From Crossaster papposus (lineage: Eukaryota; Echinodermata; Asteroidea; Velatida; Solasteridae), in assembly GCA_037893245.1 (NCBI GenBank), contig JBAIAA010000515.1:124001-188000 (forward strand): a stretch of DNA of 64,000 nucleotides, written 5' to 3'. The translations under genes and the position numbers were made by a program. Positions 23,461 to 35,874 of this stretch are shown here, in pieces. The notes beneath the pieces were generated by a model. That model searched no databases. It was not told where the DNA came from and was given only the letters and a program-made list of their open reading frames with translations. Position 1 is the first letter of the stretch. Each line of letters begins with the position of its first letter.

Positions 23461-25017
23461 CTTAAATATGTAGTAGTAGGGATATGCCGATTGTAGACCA
23501 AATCTTAAATATGTAGTAGTAGGGATATGCCGATTGTAGACCACATCTTAAATATGTAGTAGTAGGGATATGCCGATTGTAGACCAAATCTTAAATATGT
23601 AGTAGTAGGGATATGCCGATTGTAGACCAAATCTTAAAAAACTCAATTTGATCTGATAACAAAACAAACTCACATTTATTATTATGTAAAGGGAAAGAAG
23701 TGTGCAGTAGAAATAAACACCTGATGTGGGAACAAGCCCTCGAGTTAAATATGTAGTAGTAGGGATATGCCGATTGTAGACCAAATCTTAAATATGTAGT
23801 AGTAGGGATATGCCGATTGTAGACCAAATCTTAAAAATGTAGTAGTAGGGATATGCCGATTGTAGACCAAATCTTAAAAAACTCAATTTGATCTGATAAC
23901 AAAACAAAATCACATTTATTATTATGTAAAGGGAAAGAAGTGTGCAGTAGAAATAAACACCTGATGTGGGAACAAGCCCTCGAGTTAAATATGTAGTAGT
24001 AGGGATATGCCGATTGTAGACCAAATCTTAAATATGTAGTAGTAGGGATATGCCGATTGTAGACCAAATCTTAAAAAACTCAATTTGATCTGATAACAAA
24101 ACAAACTCACATTTATTATTATGTAAAGGGAAAGAAGTGTGCAGTATAAATAAACACCTGATGTGGGAACAAGCCCTCGAGTTAAATATGTAGTAGTAGG
24201 GATATGCCGATTGTAGACCAAATCTTAAATATGTAGTAGTAGGGATATGCCGATTGTAGACCAAATCTTAAATATGTAGTAGTAGGGATATGCCGATTGT
24301 AGACCAAATCTTAAAAAACTCAATTTGATCTGATAACAAAACAAACTCACATTTATTATTATGTAAAGGGAAAGAAGTGTGCAGTAGAAATAAACACCTG
24401 ATGTGGGAACAAGCCCTCGAGTTAAATATGTAGTAGTAGGGATATGCCGATTGTAGACCAAATCTTAAATAGGTAGTAGTAGGGATATGCCGATTGTAGA
24501 CCAAATCTTAAAAAACTCAATTTGATCTGATAACAAAACAAACTCACATTTATTATTATGTAAAGGGAAAGAAGTGTGCAGTAGAAATAAACACCTGATG
24601 TGGGAACAAGCCCTCGAGTTAAATATGTAGTAGTAGGGATATGCCGATTGTAGACCAAATCTTAAATATGTAGTAGTAGGGATATGCCGATTGTAGACCA
24701 AATCTTAAAAAACTCAATTTGATCTGATAACAAAACAAAATCACATTTATTATTATGTAAAGGGAAAGAAGTGTGCAGTAGAAATAAACACCTGATGTGG
24801 GAACAAGCCCTCGAGTTAAATATGTAGTAGTAGGAATATGCCGATTGTAGACCAAATCTTAAATATGTAGTAGTAGGGATATGCCGATTGTAGACCAAAT
24901 CTTAAAAAATTCAATTTGATCTGATAACAAAACAAACTCACATTTATTATTATGTAAAGGGAAAGAAGTGTGCAGTAGAAATAAACACCTGATGTGGGAA
25001 CAAGCCCTCGAGTTAAA

Positions 25018-26135
25018 TATGTAGTAGTAGGGATATGCCGATTGTAGACCAAATCTTAAATATGTAGTAGTAGGGATATGCCGATTGTAGACCAAATCTT
25101 AAATATGTAGTAGTAGGGATATGCCGATTGTAGACCAAATCTTAAATATGTAGTATTAGGGATATGCCGATTGTAGACCAAATCTTAAATATGTAGTAGT
25201 AGGGATATGCCGATTGTAGACCAAATCTTAAATATGTAGTAGTAGGGATATGCCGATTGTAGACCAAATCTTAAATATGTAGTAGTAGGGATATGCCGAT
25301 TGTAGACCAAATCTTAAATATGTAGTAGTAGGGATATGCCGATTGTAGACCAAATCTTAAATATGTAGTAGTAGGGATATGCCGATTGTAGACCAAATCT
25401 TAAATATGTAGTAGTAGGGATATGCCGATTGTAGACCAAATCTTAAATATGTAGTAGTAGGGATATGCCGATTGTAGACCAAATCTTAAATATGGAGTAG
25501 TAGGGATATGCCGATTGTAGACCAAATCTTAAATATGTAGTAGTAGGGATATGCCGATTGTAGACCAAATCTTAAATATGTAGTAGTAGGGATATGCCGA
25601 TTGTAGACCAAATCTTAAATATGTAGTAGTAGGGATATGCCGATTGTAGACCAAATCTTAAATATGTAGTAGTAGGGATATGCCAATTGTAGACCAAATC
25701 GTAAATATGTAGTAGTAGGGATATGCCGATTGTAGACCAAATCTTAAATATGTAGTAGTAGGGATATGCCGATTGTAGACCAAATCTTAAATATGTAGTA
25801 GTAGGGATATGCCGATTGTAGACCAAATCTTAAATATGTAGTAGTAGGGATATGCCGATTGTAGACCAAATCTTAAATATGTAGTAGTAGGGATATGCCG
25901 ATTGTAGACCAAATCTTAAATATGTAGTAGTAGGGATATGCCGATTGTAGACCAAATCTTAAATATGTAGTAGTAGGGATATGCCGATTGTAGACCAAAT
26001 CTTAAATATGTAGTAGTAGGGATATGCCGATTGTAGACCAAATCTTAAATATGTAGTAGTAGGGATATGCCGATTGTAGACCAAATCTTAAATATGTAGT
26101 AGTAGGGATATGCCGATTGTAGACCAAATCTTAAA
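25018..26135 (+). repeat. A-only run, 26 monomers
   Basis: The length of 1118 bp is exactly 26 x 43. Private units are GTAGTATTAGG near 25153, TATGGAGTAG near 25491, and GCCAATTG with ATCGTAAAT near 25682-25706. Confidence 0.93.
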
Positions 26136-26246
26136 AAACTCAATTTGATCTGATAACAAAACAAACTCACATTTATTATTATGTAAAGGGAGAGAAGTGT
26201 GCAGTAGAAATAAACACCTGATGTGGGAACAAGCCCTCGAGTTAAA
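26136..26246 (+). repeat. Isolated B+C cassette
   Basis: This single cassette has GGGAGAGAAG in C, a form seen only here. Both following A units have TACGTAGTAG instead of TATGTAGTAG (near 26247 and 26290), which breaks the TATG|TA junction motif. Confidence 0.94.
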
Positions 26247-27105
26247 TACGTAGTAGTAGGGATATGCCGATTGTAGACCAAATCTTAAATACGTAGTAGT
26301 AGGGATATGCCGATTGTAGACCAAATCTTAAATATGTAGTAGTAGGGATATGCCGATTGTAGACCAAATCTTAAATATGTAGTAGTAGGGATATGCCGAT
26401 TGTAGACCAAATCTTAAATATGTAGTAGTAGGGATATGCCGATTGTAGACCAAATCTTAAATATGTAGTAGTAGGGATATCCCGATTGTAGACCAAATCT
26501 TAAATATGTAGTAGTAGGGATATGCCGATTGTAGACCGAATCTTAAATATGTAGTAGTAGGGATATGCCGATTGTAGACCAAATCTTAAATATGTAGTAG
26601 TAGGGATATGCCGATTGTAGACCAAATCTTAAAAATGTAGTAGTAGGGATATGCCGATTGTAGACCAAATCTTAAATATGTAGTAGTAGGGATATGCCGA
26701 TTGTAGACAAATCTTAAATATGTAGTAGTAGGGATATGCCGATTGTAGACCAAATCTTAAATATGTAGTAGTAGGGATATGCCGATTGTAGACCAAATCT
26801 TAAATATGTAGTAGTAGGGATATGCCGATTGTAGACCAAATCTTAAATATGTAGTAGTAGGGATATGCCGATTGTAGACCAAATCTTAAATATGTAGTAG
26901 TAGGGATATGCCGATTGTAGACCAAATCTTAAATATGTAGTAGTAGGGATATGCCGATTGTAGACCAAATCTTAAATATGTAGTAGTAGGGATATGCCGA
27001 TTGTAGACCAAATCTTAAATATGTAGTAGTAGGGATATGCCGATTGTAGACCAAATCTTAAATATGTAGTAGTAGGGATATGCCGATTGTAGACCAAATC
27101 TTAAA
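26247..27105 (+). repeat. A-only run, 20 monomers
   Basis: The length of 859 bp equals 20 x 43 minus 1 (GACAAATC near 26706). Private units include ATATCCCGATT near 26478, GACCGAATC near 26536 and TTAAAAATG near 26630. Confidence 0.93.
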
Positions 27106-27413
27106 AAACTCAATTTGATCTGATAACAAAACAAACTCACATTTATTATTATGTAAAGGGAAAGAAGTGTGCAGTAGAAATAAACACCTGATGTGGGAAC
27201 AAGCCCTCGAGTTAAATATGTAGTAGTAGGGATATGCCGATTGTAGACCAAATCTTAAATATGTAGTAGTAGGGATATGCCGATTGTAGACCAAATCTTA
27301 AAAAACTCAATTTGATCTGATAACAAAACAAACTCACATTTATTATTATGTAAAGGGAAAGAAGTGTGCAGTAGAAATAAACACCTGATGTGGGAACAAG
27401 CCCTCGAGTTAAA
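27106..27413 (+). repeat. Cassette pair at 197-bp period
   Basis: Cassettes start at 27106 and 27303. Pairs of the same form lie at 31325/31522 (offset 4219) and 35567/35764 (a further 4242), so they may be a repeated unit of this part of the block. Confidence 0.94.
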
Positions 27414-28190
27414 TATGTAGTAGTAGGGATATGCCGATTGTAGACCAAATCTTAAATATGTAGTAGTAGGGATATGCCGATTGTAGACCAAATCTTAAAT
27501 ATGTAGTAGTAGGGATATGCCGATTGTAGACCAAATCTTAAATATGTAGTAGTAGGGATATGCCGATTGTAGACCAAATCTTAAATATGTAGTAGTAGGG
27601 ATATGCCGATTGTAGACCAAATCTTAAATATGTAGTAGTAGTAGGGATATGCCGATTGTAGACCAAATCTTAAATATGTAGTAGTAGGGATATGCCGATT
27701 GTAGACCAAATCTTAAATATGTAGTAGTAGGGATATGCCGATTGTAGACCAAATCTTAAATATGTAGTAGTAGGGATATGCCGATTGTAGACCAAATCTT
27801 ATATATGTAGTAGTAGGGATATGCCGATTGTAGACCAAATCTTAAATATGTAGTAGTAGGGATATGCCGATTGTAGACCAAATCTTAAATATGTAGTAGT
27901 AGGGATATGCCGATTGTAGACCAAATCTTAAATATGTAGTAGTAGGGATATGCCGATTGTAGACCAAATCTTAAATATGTAGTAGTAGGGATATGCCGAT
28001 TGTAGACCAAATCTTAAATATGTAGTAGTAGGGATATGCCGATTGTAGACCAAATCTTAAATATGTAGTAGTAGGGATATGCCGATTGTAGACCAAATCT
28101 TAAATATGTAGTAGTAGGGATATGCCGATTGTAGACCAAATCTTAAATATGTAGTAGTAGGGATATGCCGATTGTAGACCAAATCTTAAA
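27414..28190 (+). repeat. A-only run, 18 monomers
   Basis: The length of 777 bp equals 18 x 43 plus 3. The extra three bases are the fourth TAG of a 46-bp unit near 27635. One unit ends CTTATATATG (near 27799), a variant that recurs in later parts of the window. Confidence 0.93.
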
Positions 28191-29615
28191 AAACTCAATT
28201 TGATCTGATAACAAAACAAACTCACATTTATTATTATGTAAAGGGAAAGAAGTGTGCAGTAGAAATAAACACCTGATGTGGGAACAAGCCCTCGAGTTAA
28301 ATATGTAGTAGTAGGGATATGCCGATTGTAGACCAAATCTTAAAAAACTCAATTTGATCTGATAACAAAACAAACTCACATTTATTATTATGTAAAGGGA
28401 CAGAAGTGTGCAGTAGAAATAAACACCTGATGTGGGAACAAGCCCTCGAGTTAAATATGTAGTAGTAGGGATATGCCGATTGTAGACCAAATCTTAAATA
28501 TGTAGTAGTAGTAGGGATATGCCGATTGTAGACCAAATCTTAAAAAACTCAATTTGATCTGATAACAAAACAAACTCACATTTATTATTATGTAAAGGGA
28601 AAGAAGTGTGCAGTAGAAATAAACACCTGGTGTGGGAACAAGCCCTCGAGTTAAATATGTAGTAGTAGGGATATGCCGAGTGTAGACCAAATCTTAAATA
28701 TGTAGTAGTAGGGATATGCCGATTGTAGACCAAATCTTAAAAAACTCAATTTGATCTGATAACAAAACAAACTCACATTTATTATTAAGTAAAGGGAAAG
28801 AAGTGTGCAGTAGAAATAAACACCTGATGTGGGAACAAGCCCTCGAGTTAAATATGTAGTAGTAGGGATATGCCGATTGTAGACCAAATCTTAAATATGT
28901 AGTAGTAGGGATATGCCGATTGTAGACCAAATCTTAAAAAACTCAATTTGATCTGATAACAAAACAAACTCACATTTATTATTATGTAAAGGGAAAGAAG
29001 TGTGCAGTAGAAATAAACACCTGATGTGGGAACAAGCCCTCGAGTTAAATATGTAGTAGTAGGGATATGCCGATTGTAGACCAAATCTTAAATATGTAGT
29101 AGTAGGGATATGCCGATTGTAAACCAAATCTTAAAAAACTCAATTTGATATGATAACAAAACAAACTCACATTTATTATTATGTAAAGGGAAAGAAGTGT
29201 GCAGTAGAAATAAACACCTGATGTGGGAACAAGCCCTCGAGTTAAATATGTAGTAGTAGGGATATGCCGATTGTAGACCACATCTTAAATATGTAGTAGT
29301 AGGGATATGCCGATTGTAGACCAAATCTTAAATATGTAGTAGTAGGGATATGCCGATTGTAGACCAAATCTTAAATATGTAGTAGTAGGGATATTCCGAT
29401 TGTAGACCAAATTTTAAATATGTAGTAGTAGGGATATGCCGATTGTAGACCAAATCTTAAATATGTAGTAGTAGGGATATGCCGATTGTAGACCAAATCT
29501 TAAAAAACTCAATTTGATCTGATAACAAAACAAACTCACATTTATTATTATGTAAAGGGAAAGAAGTGTGCAGTAGAAATAAACACCTGATGTGGGAACA
29601 AGCCCTCGAGTTAAA
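28191..29615 (+). repeat. Cassette cluster: 7 B+C cassettes
   Basis: Cassettes start at 28191, 28345, 28545, 28742, 28939, 29136 and 29505. The first five copy 22522-23270. The last three begin a second family of duplications seen again at 30175, 32450 and 33686. The cassette at 28742 has TTATTAAGTA, so the TATG inside it is lost. The cassette at 29136 has TTGATATGATAAC in B. Confidence 0.93.
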
Positions 29616-30174
29616 TATGTAGTAGTAGAGATATGCCGATTGTAGACCAAATCTTAAATATGTAGTAGTAGGGATATGCCGATTGTAGACCAAATCTTAA
29701 ATATGTAGTAGTAGGGATATGCCGATTGTAGACCAAATCTTAAATATGTAGTAGTAGGGATATGCCGATTGTAGACCAAATCTTAAATATGTAGTAGGAG
29801 GGATATGCCGATTGTAGACCAAATCTTAAATATGTAGTAGTAGGGATATGCCGATTGTAGACCAAATCTTAAATATGTAGTAGTAGGGATATGCCGATTG
29901 TAGACCAAATCTTAAATATGTAATAGTAGGGATATGCCGATTGTAGACCAAATCTTAAATATGTAGTAGTAGGGATATGCCGATTGTAGACCAAATCTTA
30001 AATATGTAGTAGTAGGGATATGCCGATTGTAGACCGAATCTTAAATATGTAGTAGTAGGGATATGCCGATTGTAGACCAAATCTTAAATATGTAGTAGTA
30101 GGGATATGCCGATTGTAGACCAAATCTTAAATATGTAGTAGTAGGGATATGCCGATTGTAGACCAAATCTTAAA
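29616..30174 (+). repeat. A-only run, 13 monomers
   Basis: The 559 bp are exactly 13 x 43. Marker units are TAGTAGAGATATG near 29624, TAGTAGGAGGG near 29790, GTAATAGTAGG near 29921 and GACCGAATC near 30033. All recur 3511 bp later. Confidence 0.93.
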
Positions 30175-30851
30175 AAACTCAATTTGATCTGATAACAAAA
30201 CAAACTCACATTTATTATTATGTAAAGGGAAAGAAGTGTGCAGTAGAAATAAACACCTGATGTGGGAACAAGCCCTCGAGTTAAATATGTAGTAGTAGGG
30301 ATATGCCGATTGTAGACCAAATCTTAAATATGTAGTAGTAGGGATATGCCGATTGTAAACCAAATCTTAAAAAACTCAATTTGATCTGATAACAAAACAA
30401 ACTCACATTTATTATTATGTAAAGGGAAAGAAGTGTGCAGTAGAAATAAACACCTGATGTGGGAACAAGCCCTCGAGTTAAATATGTAGTAGTAGGGATA
30501 TGCCGATTGTAGACCACATCTTAAATATGTAGTAGTAGGGATATGCCGATTGTAGACCAAATCTTAAATATGTAGTAGTAGGGATATGCCGATTGTAGAC
30601 CAAATCTTAAATATGTAGTAGTAGGGATATTCCGATTGTAGACCAAATCTTAAATATGTAGTAGTAGGGATATGCCGATTGTAGACCAAATCTTAAATAT
30701 GTAGTAGTAGGGATATGCCGATTGTAGACCAAATCTTAAAAAACTCAATTTGATCTGATAACAAAACAAACTCACATTTATTATTATGTAAAGGGAAAGA
30801 AGTGTGCAGTAGAAATAAACACCTGATGTGGGAACAAGCCCTCGAGTTAAA
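30175..30851 (+). repeat. Cassette cluster: 3 B+C cassettes
   Basis: Cassettes start at 30175, 30372 and 30741, a copy of 28939/29136/29505 at offset 1236. The A unit before the second has GTAAACC and the one after it has GACCACATC, as in the first copy. The TTGATATGATAAC change of 29136 is absent at 30372. Confidence 0.93.
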
Positions 30852-31324
30852 TATGTAGTAGTAGGGATATGCCGATTGTAGACCACATCTTAAATATGTA
30901 GTAGTAGGGATATGCCGATTGTAGACCAAATCTTAAATATGTAGTAGTAGGGATATGCCGATTGTAGACCAAATCTTAAATATGTAGTAGTAGGGATATT
31001 CCGATTGTAGACCAAATCTTAAATATGTAGTAGTAGGGATATGCCGATTGTAGACCAAATCTTAAATATGTAGTAGTAGGGATATGCCGATTGTAGACCA
31101 AATCTTAAATATGTAGTAGTAGGGATATGCCGATTGTAGACCAAATCTTAAAAATGTAGTAGTAGGGATATGCCGATTGTAGACCAAATCTTAAATATGT
31201 AGTAGTAGGGATATGCCGATTGTAGACCAAATCTTAAATATGTAGTAGTAGGGATATGCCGATTGTAGACCAAATCTTAAATATGTAGTAGTAGGGATAT
31301 GCCGATTGTAGACCAAATCTTAAA
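30852..31324 (+). repeat. A-only run, 11 monomers
   Basis: The 473 bp are exactly 11 x 43. Variant units are GACCACATC near 30883, ATATTCCG near 30997 and TTAAAAATG near 31148. Confidence 0.92.
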
Positions 31325-31632
31325 AAACTCAATTTGATCTGATAACAAAACAAACTCACATTTATTATTATGTAAAGGGAAAGAAGTGTGCAGTAGAAAT
31401 AAACACCTGATGTGGGAACAAGCCCTCGAGTTAAATATGTAGTAGTAGGGATATGCCGATTGTAGACCAAATCTTAAATATGTAGTAGTAGGGATATGCC
31501 GATTGTAGACCAAATCTTAAAAAACTCAATTTGATCTGATAACAAAACAAACTCACATTTATTATTATGTAAAGGGAAAGAAGTGTGCAGTAGAAATAAA
31601 CACCTGATGTGGGAACAAGCCCTCGAGTTAAA
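31325..31632 (+). repeat. Cassette pair at 197-bp period
   Basis: Cassettes start at 31325 and 31522, both of consensus type. See also the pairs at 27106 and 35567. Confidence 0.94.
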
Positions 31633-32449
31633 TATGTAGTAGTAGGGATATGCCGATTGTAGACCAAATCTTAAATATGTAGTAGTAGGGATATGCCGAT
31701 TGTAGACCAAATCTTAAATATGTAGTAGTAGGGATATGCCGATTGTAGACCAAATCTTAAATATGTAGTAGTAGGGATATGCCGATTGTAGACCAAATCT
31801 TAAATATGTAGTAGTAGGGATATGCCGATTGTAGACCAAATCTTAAATATGTAGTAGTAGGGATATGCCGATTGTAGACCAAATCTTAAATATGTAGTAG
31901 TAGGGATATGCCGATTGTAGACCAAATCTTAAATATGTAGTAGTAGGGATATGCCGATTGTAGACCAAATCTTAAATATGTAGTAGTAGGGATATGCCGA
32001 TTGTAGACCAAATCTTATATATGTAGTAGTAGGGATATGCCGATTGTAGACCAAATCTTAAATATGTAGTAGTAGGGATATGCCGATTGTAGACCAAATC
32101 TTAAATATGTAGTAGTAGGGATATGCCGATTGTAGACCAAATCTTAAATATGTAGTAGTAGGGATATGCCGATTGTAGACCAAATCTTAAATATGTAGTA
32201 GTAGGGATATGCCGATTGTAGACCAAATCTTAAATATGTAGTAGTAGGGATATGCCGATTGTAGACCAAATCTTAAATATGTAGTAGTAGGGATATGCCG
32301 ATTGTAGACCGAATCTTAAATATGTAGTAGTAGGGATATGCCGATTGTAGACCAAATCTTAAATATGTAGTAGTAGGGATATGCCGATTGTAGACCAAAT
32401 CTTAAATATGTAGTAGTAGGGATATGCCGATTGTAGACCAAATCTTAAA
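31633..32449 (+). repeat. A-only run, 19 monomers
   Basis: The 817 bp are exactly 19 x 43. One CTTATATATG unit lies near 32014 and one GACCGAATC unit near 32308. Confidence 0.93.
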
Positions 32450-34362
32450 AAACTCAATTTGATCTGATAACAAAACAAACTCACATTTATTATTATGTAA
32501 AGGGAAAGAAGTGTGCAGTAGAAATAAACACCTGATGTGGGAACAAGCCCTCGAGTTAAATATGTAGTAGTAGGGATATGCCGATTGTAGACCAAATCTT
32601 AAATATGTAGTAGTAGGGATATGCCGATTGTAAACCAAATCTTAAAAAACTCAATTTGATATGATAACAAAACAAACTCACATTTATTATTATGTAAAGG
32701 GAAAGAAGTGTGCAGTAGAAATAAACACCTGATGTGGGAACAAGCCCTCGAGTTAAATATGTAGTAGTAGGGATATGCCGATTGTAGACCACATCTTAAA
32801 TATGTAGTAGTAGGGATATGCCGATTGTAGACCAAATCTTAAATATGTAGTAGTAGGGATATGCCGATTGTAGACCAAATCTTAAATATGTAGTAGTAGG
32901 GATATTCCGATTGTAGACCAAATTTTAAATATGTAGTAGTAGGGATATGCCGATTGTAGACCAAATCTTAAATATGTAGTAGTAGGGATATGCCGATTGT
33001 AGACCAAATCTTAAAAAACTCAATTTGATCTGATAACAAAACAAACTCACATTTATTATTATGTAAAGGGAAAGAAGTGTGCAGTAGAAATAAACACCTG
33101 ATGTGGGAACAAGCCGTCGAGTTAAATATGTAGTAGTAGAGATATGCCGATTGTAGACCAAATCTTAAATATGTAGTAGTAGGGATATGCCGATTGTAGA
33201 CCAAATCTTAAATATGTAGTAGTAGGGATATGCCGATTGTAGACCAAATCTTAAATATGTAGTAGTAGGGATATGCCGATTGTAGACCAAATCTTAAATA
33301 TGTAGTAGGAGGGATATGCCGATTGTAGACCAAATCTTAAATATGTAGTAGTAGGGATATGCCGATTGTAGACCAAATCTTAAATATGTAGTAGTAGGGA
33401 TATGCCGATTGTAGACCAAATCTTAAATATGTAATAGTAGGGATATGCCGATTGTAGACCAAATCTTAAATATGTAGTAGTAGGGATATGCCGATTGTAG
33501 ACCAAATCTTAAATATGTAGTAGTAGGGATATGCCGATTGTAGACCGAATCTTAAATATGTAGTAGTAGGGATATGCCGATTGTAGACCAAATCTTAAAT
33601 ATGTAGTAGTAGGGATATGCCGATTGTAGACCAAATCTTAAATATGTAGTAGTAGGGATATGCCGATTGTAGACCAAATCTTAAAAAACTCAATTTGATC
33701 TGATAACAAAACAAACTCACATTTATTATTATGTAAAGGGAAAGAAGTGTGCAGTAGAAATAAACACCTGATGTGGGAACAAGCCCTCGAGTTAAATATG
33801 TAGTAGTAGGGATATGCCGATTGTAGACCAAATCTTAAATATGTAGTAGTAGGGATATGCCGATTGTAAACCAAATCTTAAAAAACTCAATTTGATCTGA
33901 TAACAAAACAAACTCACATTTATTATTATGTAAAGGGAAAGAAGTGTGCAGTAGAAATAAACACCTGATGTGGGAACAAGCCCTCGAGTTAAATATGTAG
34001 TAGTAGGGATATGCCGATTGTAGACCACATCTTAAATATGTAGTAGTAGGGATATGCCGATTGTAGACCAAATCTTAAATATGTAGTAGTAGGGATATGC
34101 CGATTGTAGACCAAATCTTAAATATGTAGTAGTAGGGATATTCCGATTGTAGACCAAATCTTAAATATGTAGTAGTAGGGATATGCCGATTGTAGACCAA
34201 ATCTTAAATATGTAGTAGTAGGGATATGCCGATTGTAGACCAAATCTTAAAAAACTCAATTTGATCTGATAACAAAACAAACTCACATTTATTATTATGT
34301 AAAGGGAAAGAAGTGTGCAGTAGAAATAAACACCTGATGTGGGAACAAGCCCTCGAGTTAAA
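32450..34362 (+). repeat. Second copy of the 3511-bp-offset segment: 6 cassettes and a 13-unit A run
   Basis: Cassettes start at 32450, 32647, 33016, 33686, 33883 and 34252. The run 33127-33685 is 559 bp (13 A units) with the same marker units as 29616-30174. The C module at 33016 ends GTCGAG instead of CTCGAG. Confidence 0.92.
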
Positions 34363-35566
34363 TATGTAGTAGTAGGGATATGCCGATTGTAGACCAAATC
34401 TTAAATATGTAGTAGTAGGGATATGCCGATTGTAGACCAAATCTTAAATATGTAGTAGTAGGGATATGCCGATTGTAGACCAAATCTTAAATATGTAGTA
34501 GTAGGGATATGCCGATTGTAGACCAAATCTTAAATATGTAGTAGGAGGGATATGCCGATTGTAGACCAAATCTTAAATATGTAGTAGTAGGAATATGCCG
34601 ATTGTAGACCAAATCTTAAATATGTAGTAGTAGGGATATGCCGATTGTAGACCAAATCTTAAATATGTAGTAGTAGGGATATGCCGATTGTAGACCAAAT
34701 CTTAAATATGTAGTAGTAGGGATATGCCGATTGTAGACCAAATCTTAAATATGTAGTAGTAGGGATATGCCGATTGTAGACCAAATCTTAAATATGTAGT
34801 AGTAGGGATATGCCGATTGTAGACCAAATCTTAAATATGTAGTAGTAGGGATATGCCGATTGTAGACCAAATCTTAAATATGTAGTAGGAGGGATATGCC
34901 GATTGTAGACCAAATCTTAAATATGTAGTAGTAGGGATATGCCGATTGTAGACCAAATCTTAAATATGTAGTAGTAGGGATATGCCGATTGTAGACCAAA
35001 TCTTAAATATGTAGTAGTAGGGATATGCCGATTGTAGACCAAATCTTAAATATGTAGTAGTAGGGATATGCCGATTGTAGACCAAATCTTATATATGTAG
35101 TAGTAGGGATATGCCGATTGTAGACCAAATCTTAAATATGTAGTAGTAGGGATATGCCGATTGTAGACCAAATCTTAAATATGTAGTAGTAGGGATATGC
35201 CGATTGTAGACCAAATCTTAAATATGTAGTAGTAGGGATATGCCGATTGTAGACCAAATCTTAAATATGTAGTAGTAGGGATATGCCGATTGTAGACCAA
35301 ATCTTAAATATGTAGTAGTAGGGATATGCCGATTGTAGACCAAATCTTAAATATGTAGTAGTAGGGATATGCCGATTGTAGACCAAATCTTAAATATGTA
35401 GTAGTAGGGATATGCCGATTGTAGACCAAATCTTAAATATGTAGTAGTAGGGATATGCCGATTGTAGACCGAATCTTAAATATGTAGTAGTAGGGATATG
35501 CCGATTGTAGACCAAATCTTAAATATGTAGTAGTAGGGATATGCCGATTGTAGACCAAATCTTAAA
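34363..35566 (+). repeat. A-only run, 28 monomers
   Basis: The 1204 bp are exactly 28 x 43. Marker units are TAGTAGGAGGG near 34540 and 34884, TAGGAATATG near 34588, CTTATATATG near 35088 and GACCGAATC near 35468. Confidence 0.93.
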
Positions 35567-35874
35567 AAACTCAATTTGATCTGATAACAAAACAAACTCA
35601 CATTTATTATTATGTAAAGGAAAAGAAGTGTGCAGTAGAAATAAACACCTGATGTGGGAACAAGCCCTCGAGTTAAATATGTAGTAGTAGGGATATGCCG
35701 ATTGTAGACCAAATCTTAAATATGTAGTAGTAGGGATATGCCGATTGTAGACCAAATCTTAAAAAACTCAATTTGATCTGATAACAAAACAAACTCACAT
35801 TTATTATTATGTAAAGGGAAAGAAGTGTGCAGTAGAAATAAACACCTGATGTGGGAACAAGCCCTCGAGTTAAA
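35567..35874 (+). repeat. Cassette pair at 197-bp period
   Basis: Cassettes start at 35567 and 35764. The first has AAAGGAAAAG instead of AAAGGGAAAG in C. These are the last cassettes before a 6.6-kb pure A run. Confidence 0.94.

Larger units (their letters stand above)
15232..25017 (+). repeat. Cassette-dense block: 40 B+C cassettes
   Basis: Cassettes start at 15232, 15472, 15669, 15951, 16148, 16345, 16585, 16825, 17110, 17307, 17504, 17744, 17987, 18400, 18639, 18836, 19076, 19319, 19732, 20014, 20254, 20451, 20693, 21105, 21345, 21799, 22040, 22237, 22522, 22676, 22876, 23073, 23270, 23639, 23879, 24076, 24316, 24513, 24710 and 24907. They are separated by one to seven A units, most often two (197-bp period) or three (240 bp). 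CTGGAG or CTAGAG replaces CTCGAG near 15769, 18500, 19832, 20552, 20793, 21446 and 22338. A 112-bp form with one extra A in the B oligo-A start occurs at 17987 and 19319. The 46-bp A unit with four TAGs first appears here, near 16785. All extra-C forms are absent. Confidence 0.93.
28939..31100 (+). repeat. Segment duplicated at 32450-34611 (offset 3511 bp), itself an internal 1236-bp duplication
   Basis: The cassettes at 28939, 29136, 29505, 30175, 30372 and 30741 recur exactly 3511 bp later at 32450, 32647, 33016, 33686, 33883 and 34252. Within each copy the triplet repeats after 1236 bp (28939/29136/29505 to 30175/30372/30741). The ATATTCCG units confirm both offsets (29393, 30629, 32904, 34140). 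Minor differences exist, for example GCCGTCGAG near 33114 only in the later copy. The right end is approximate. Confidence 0.9.
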
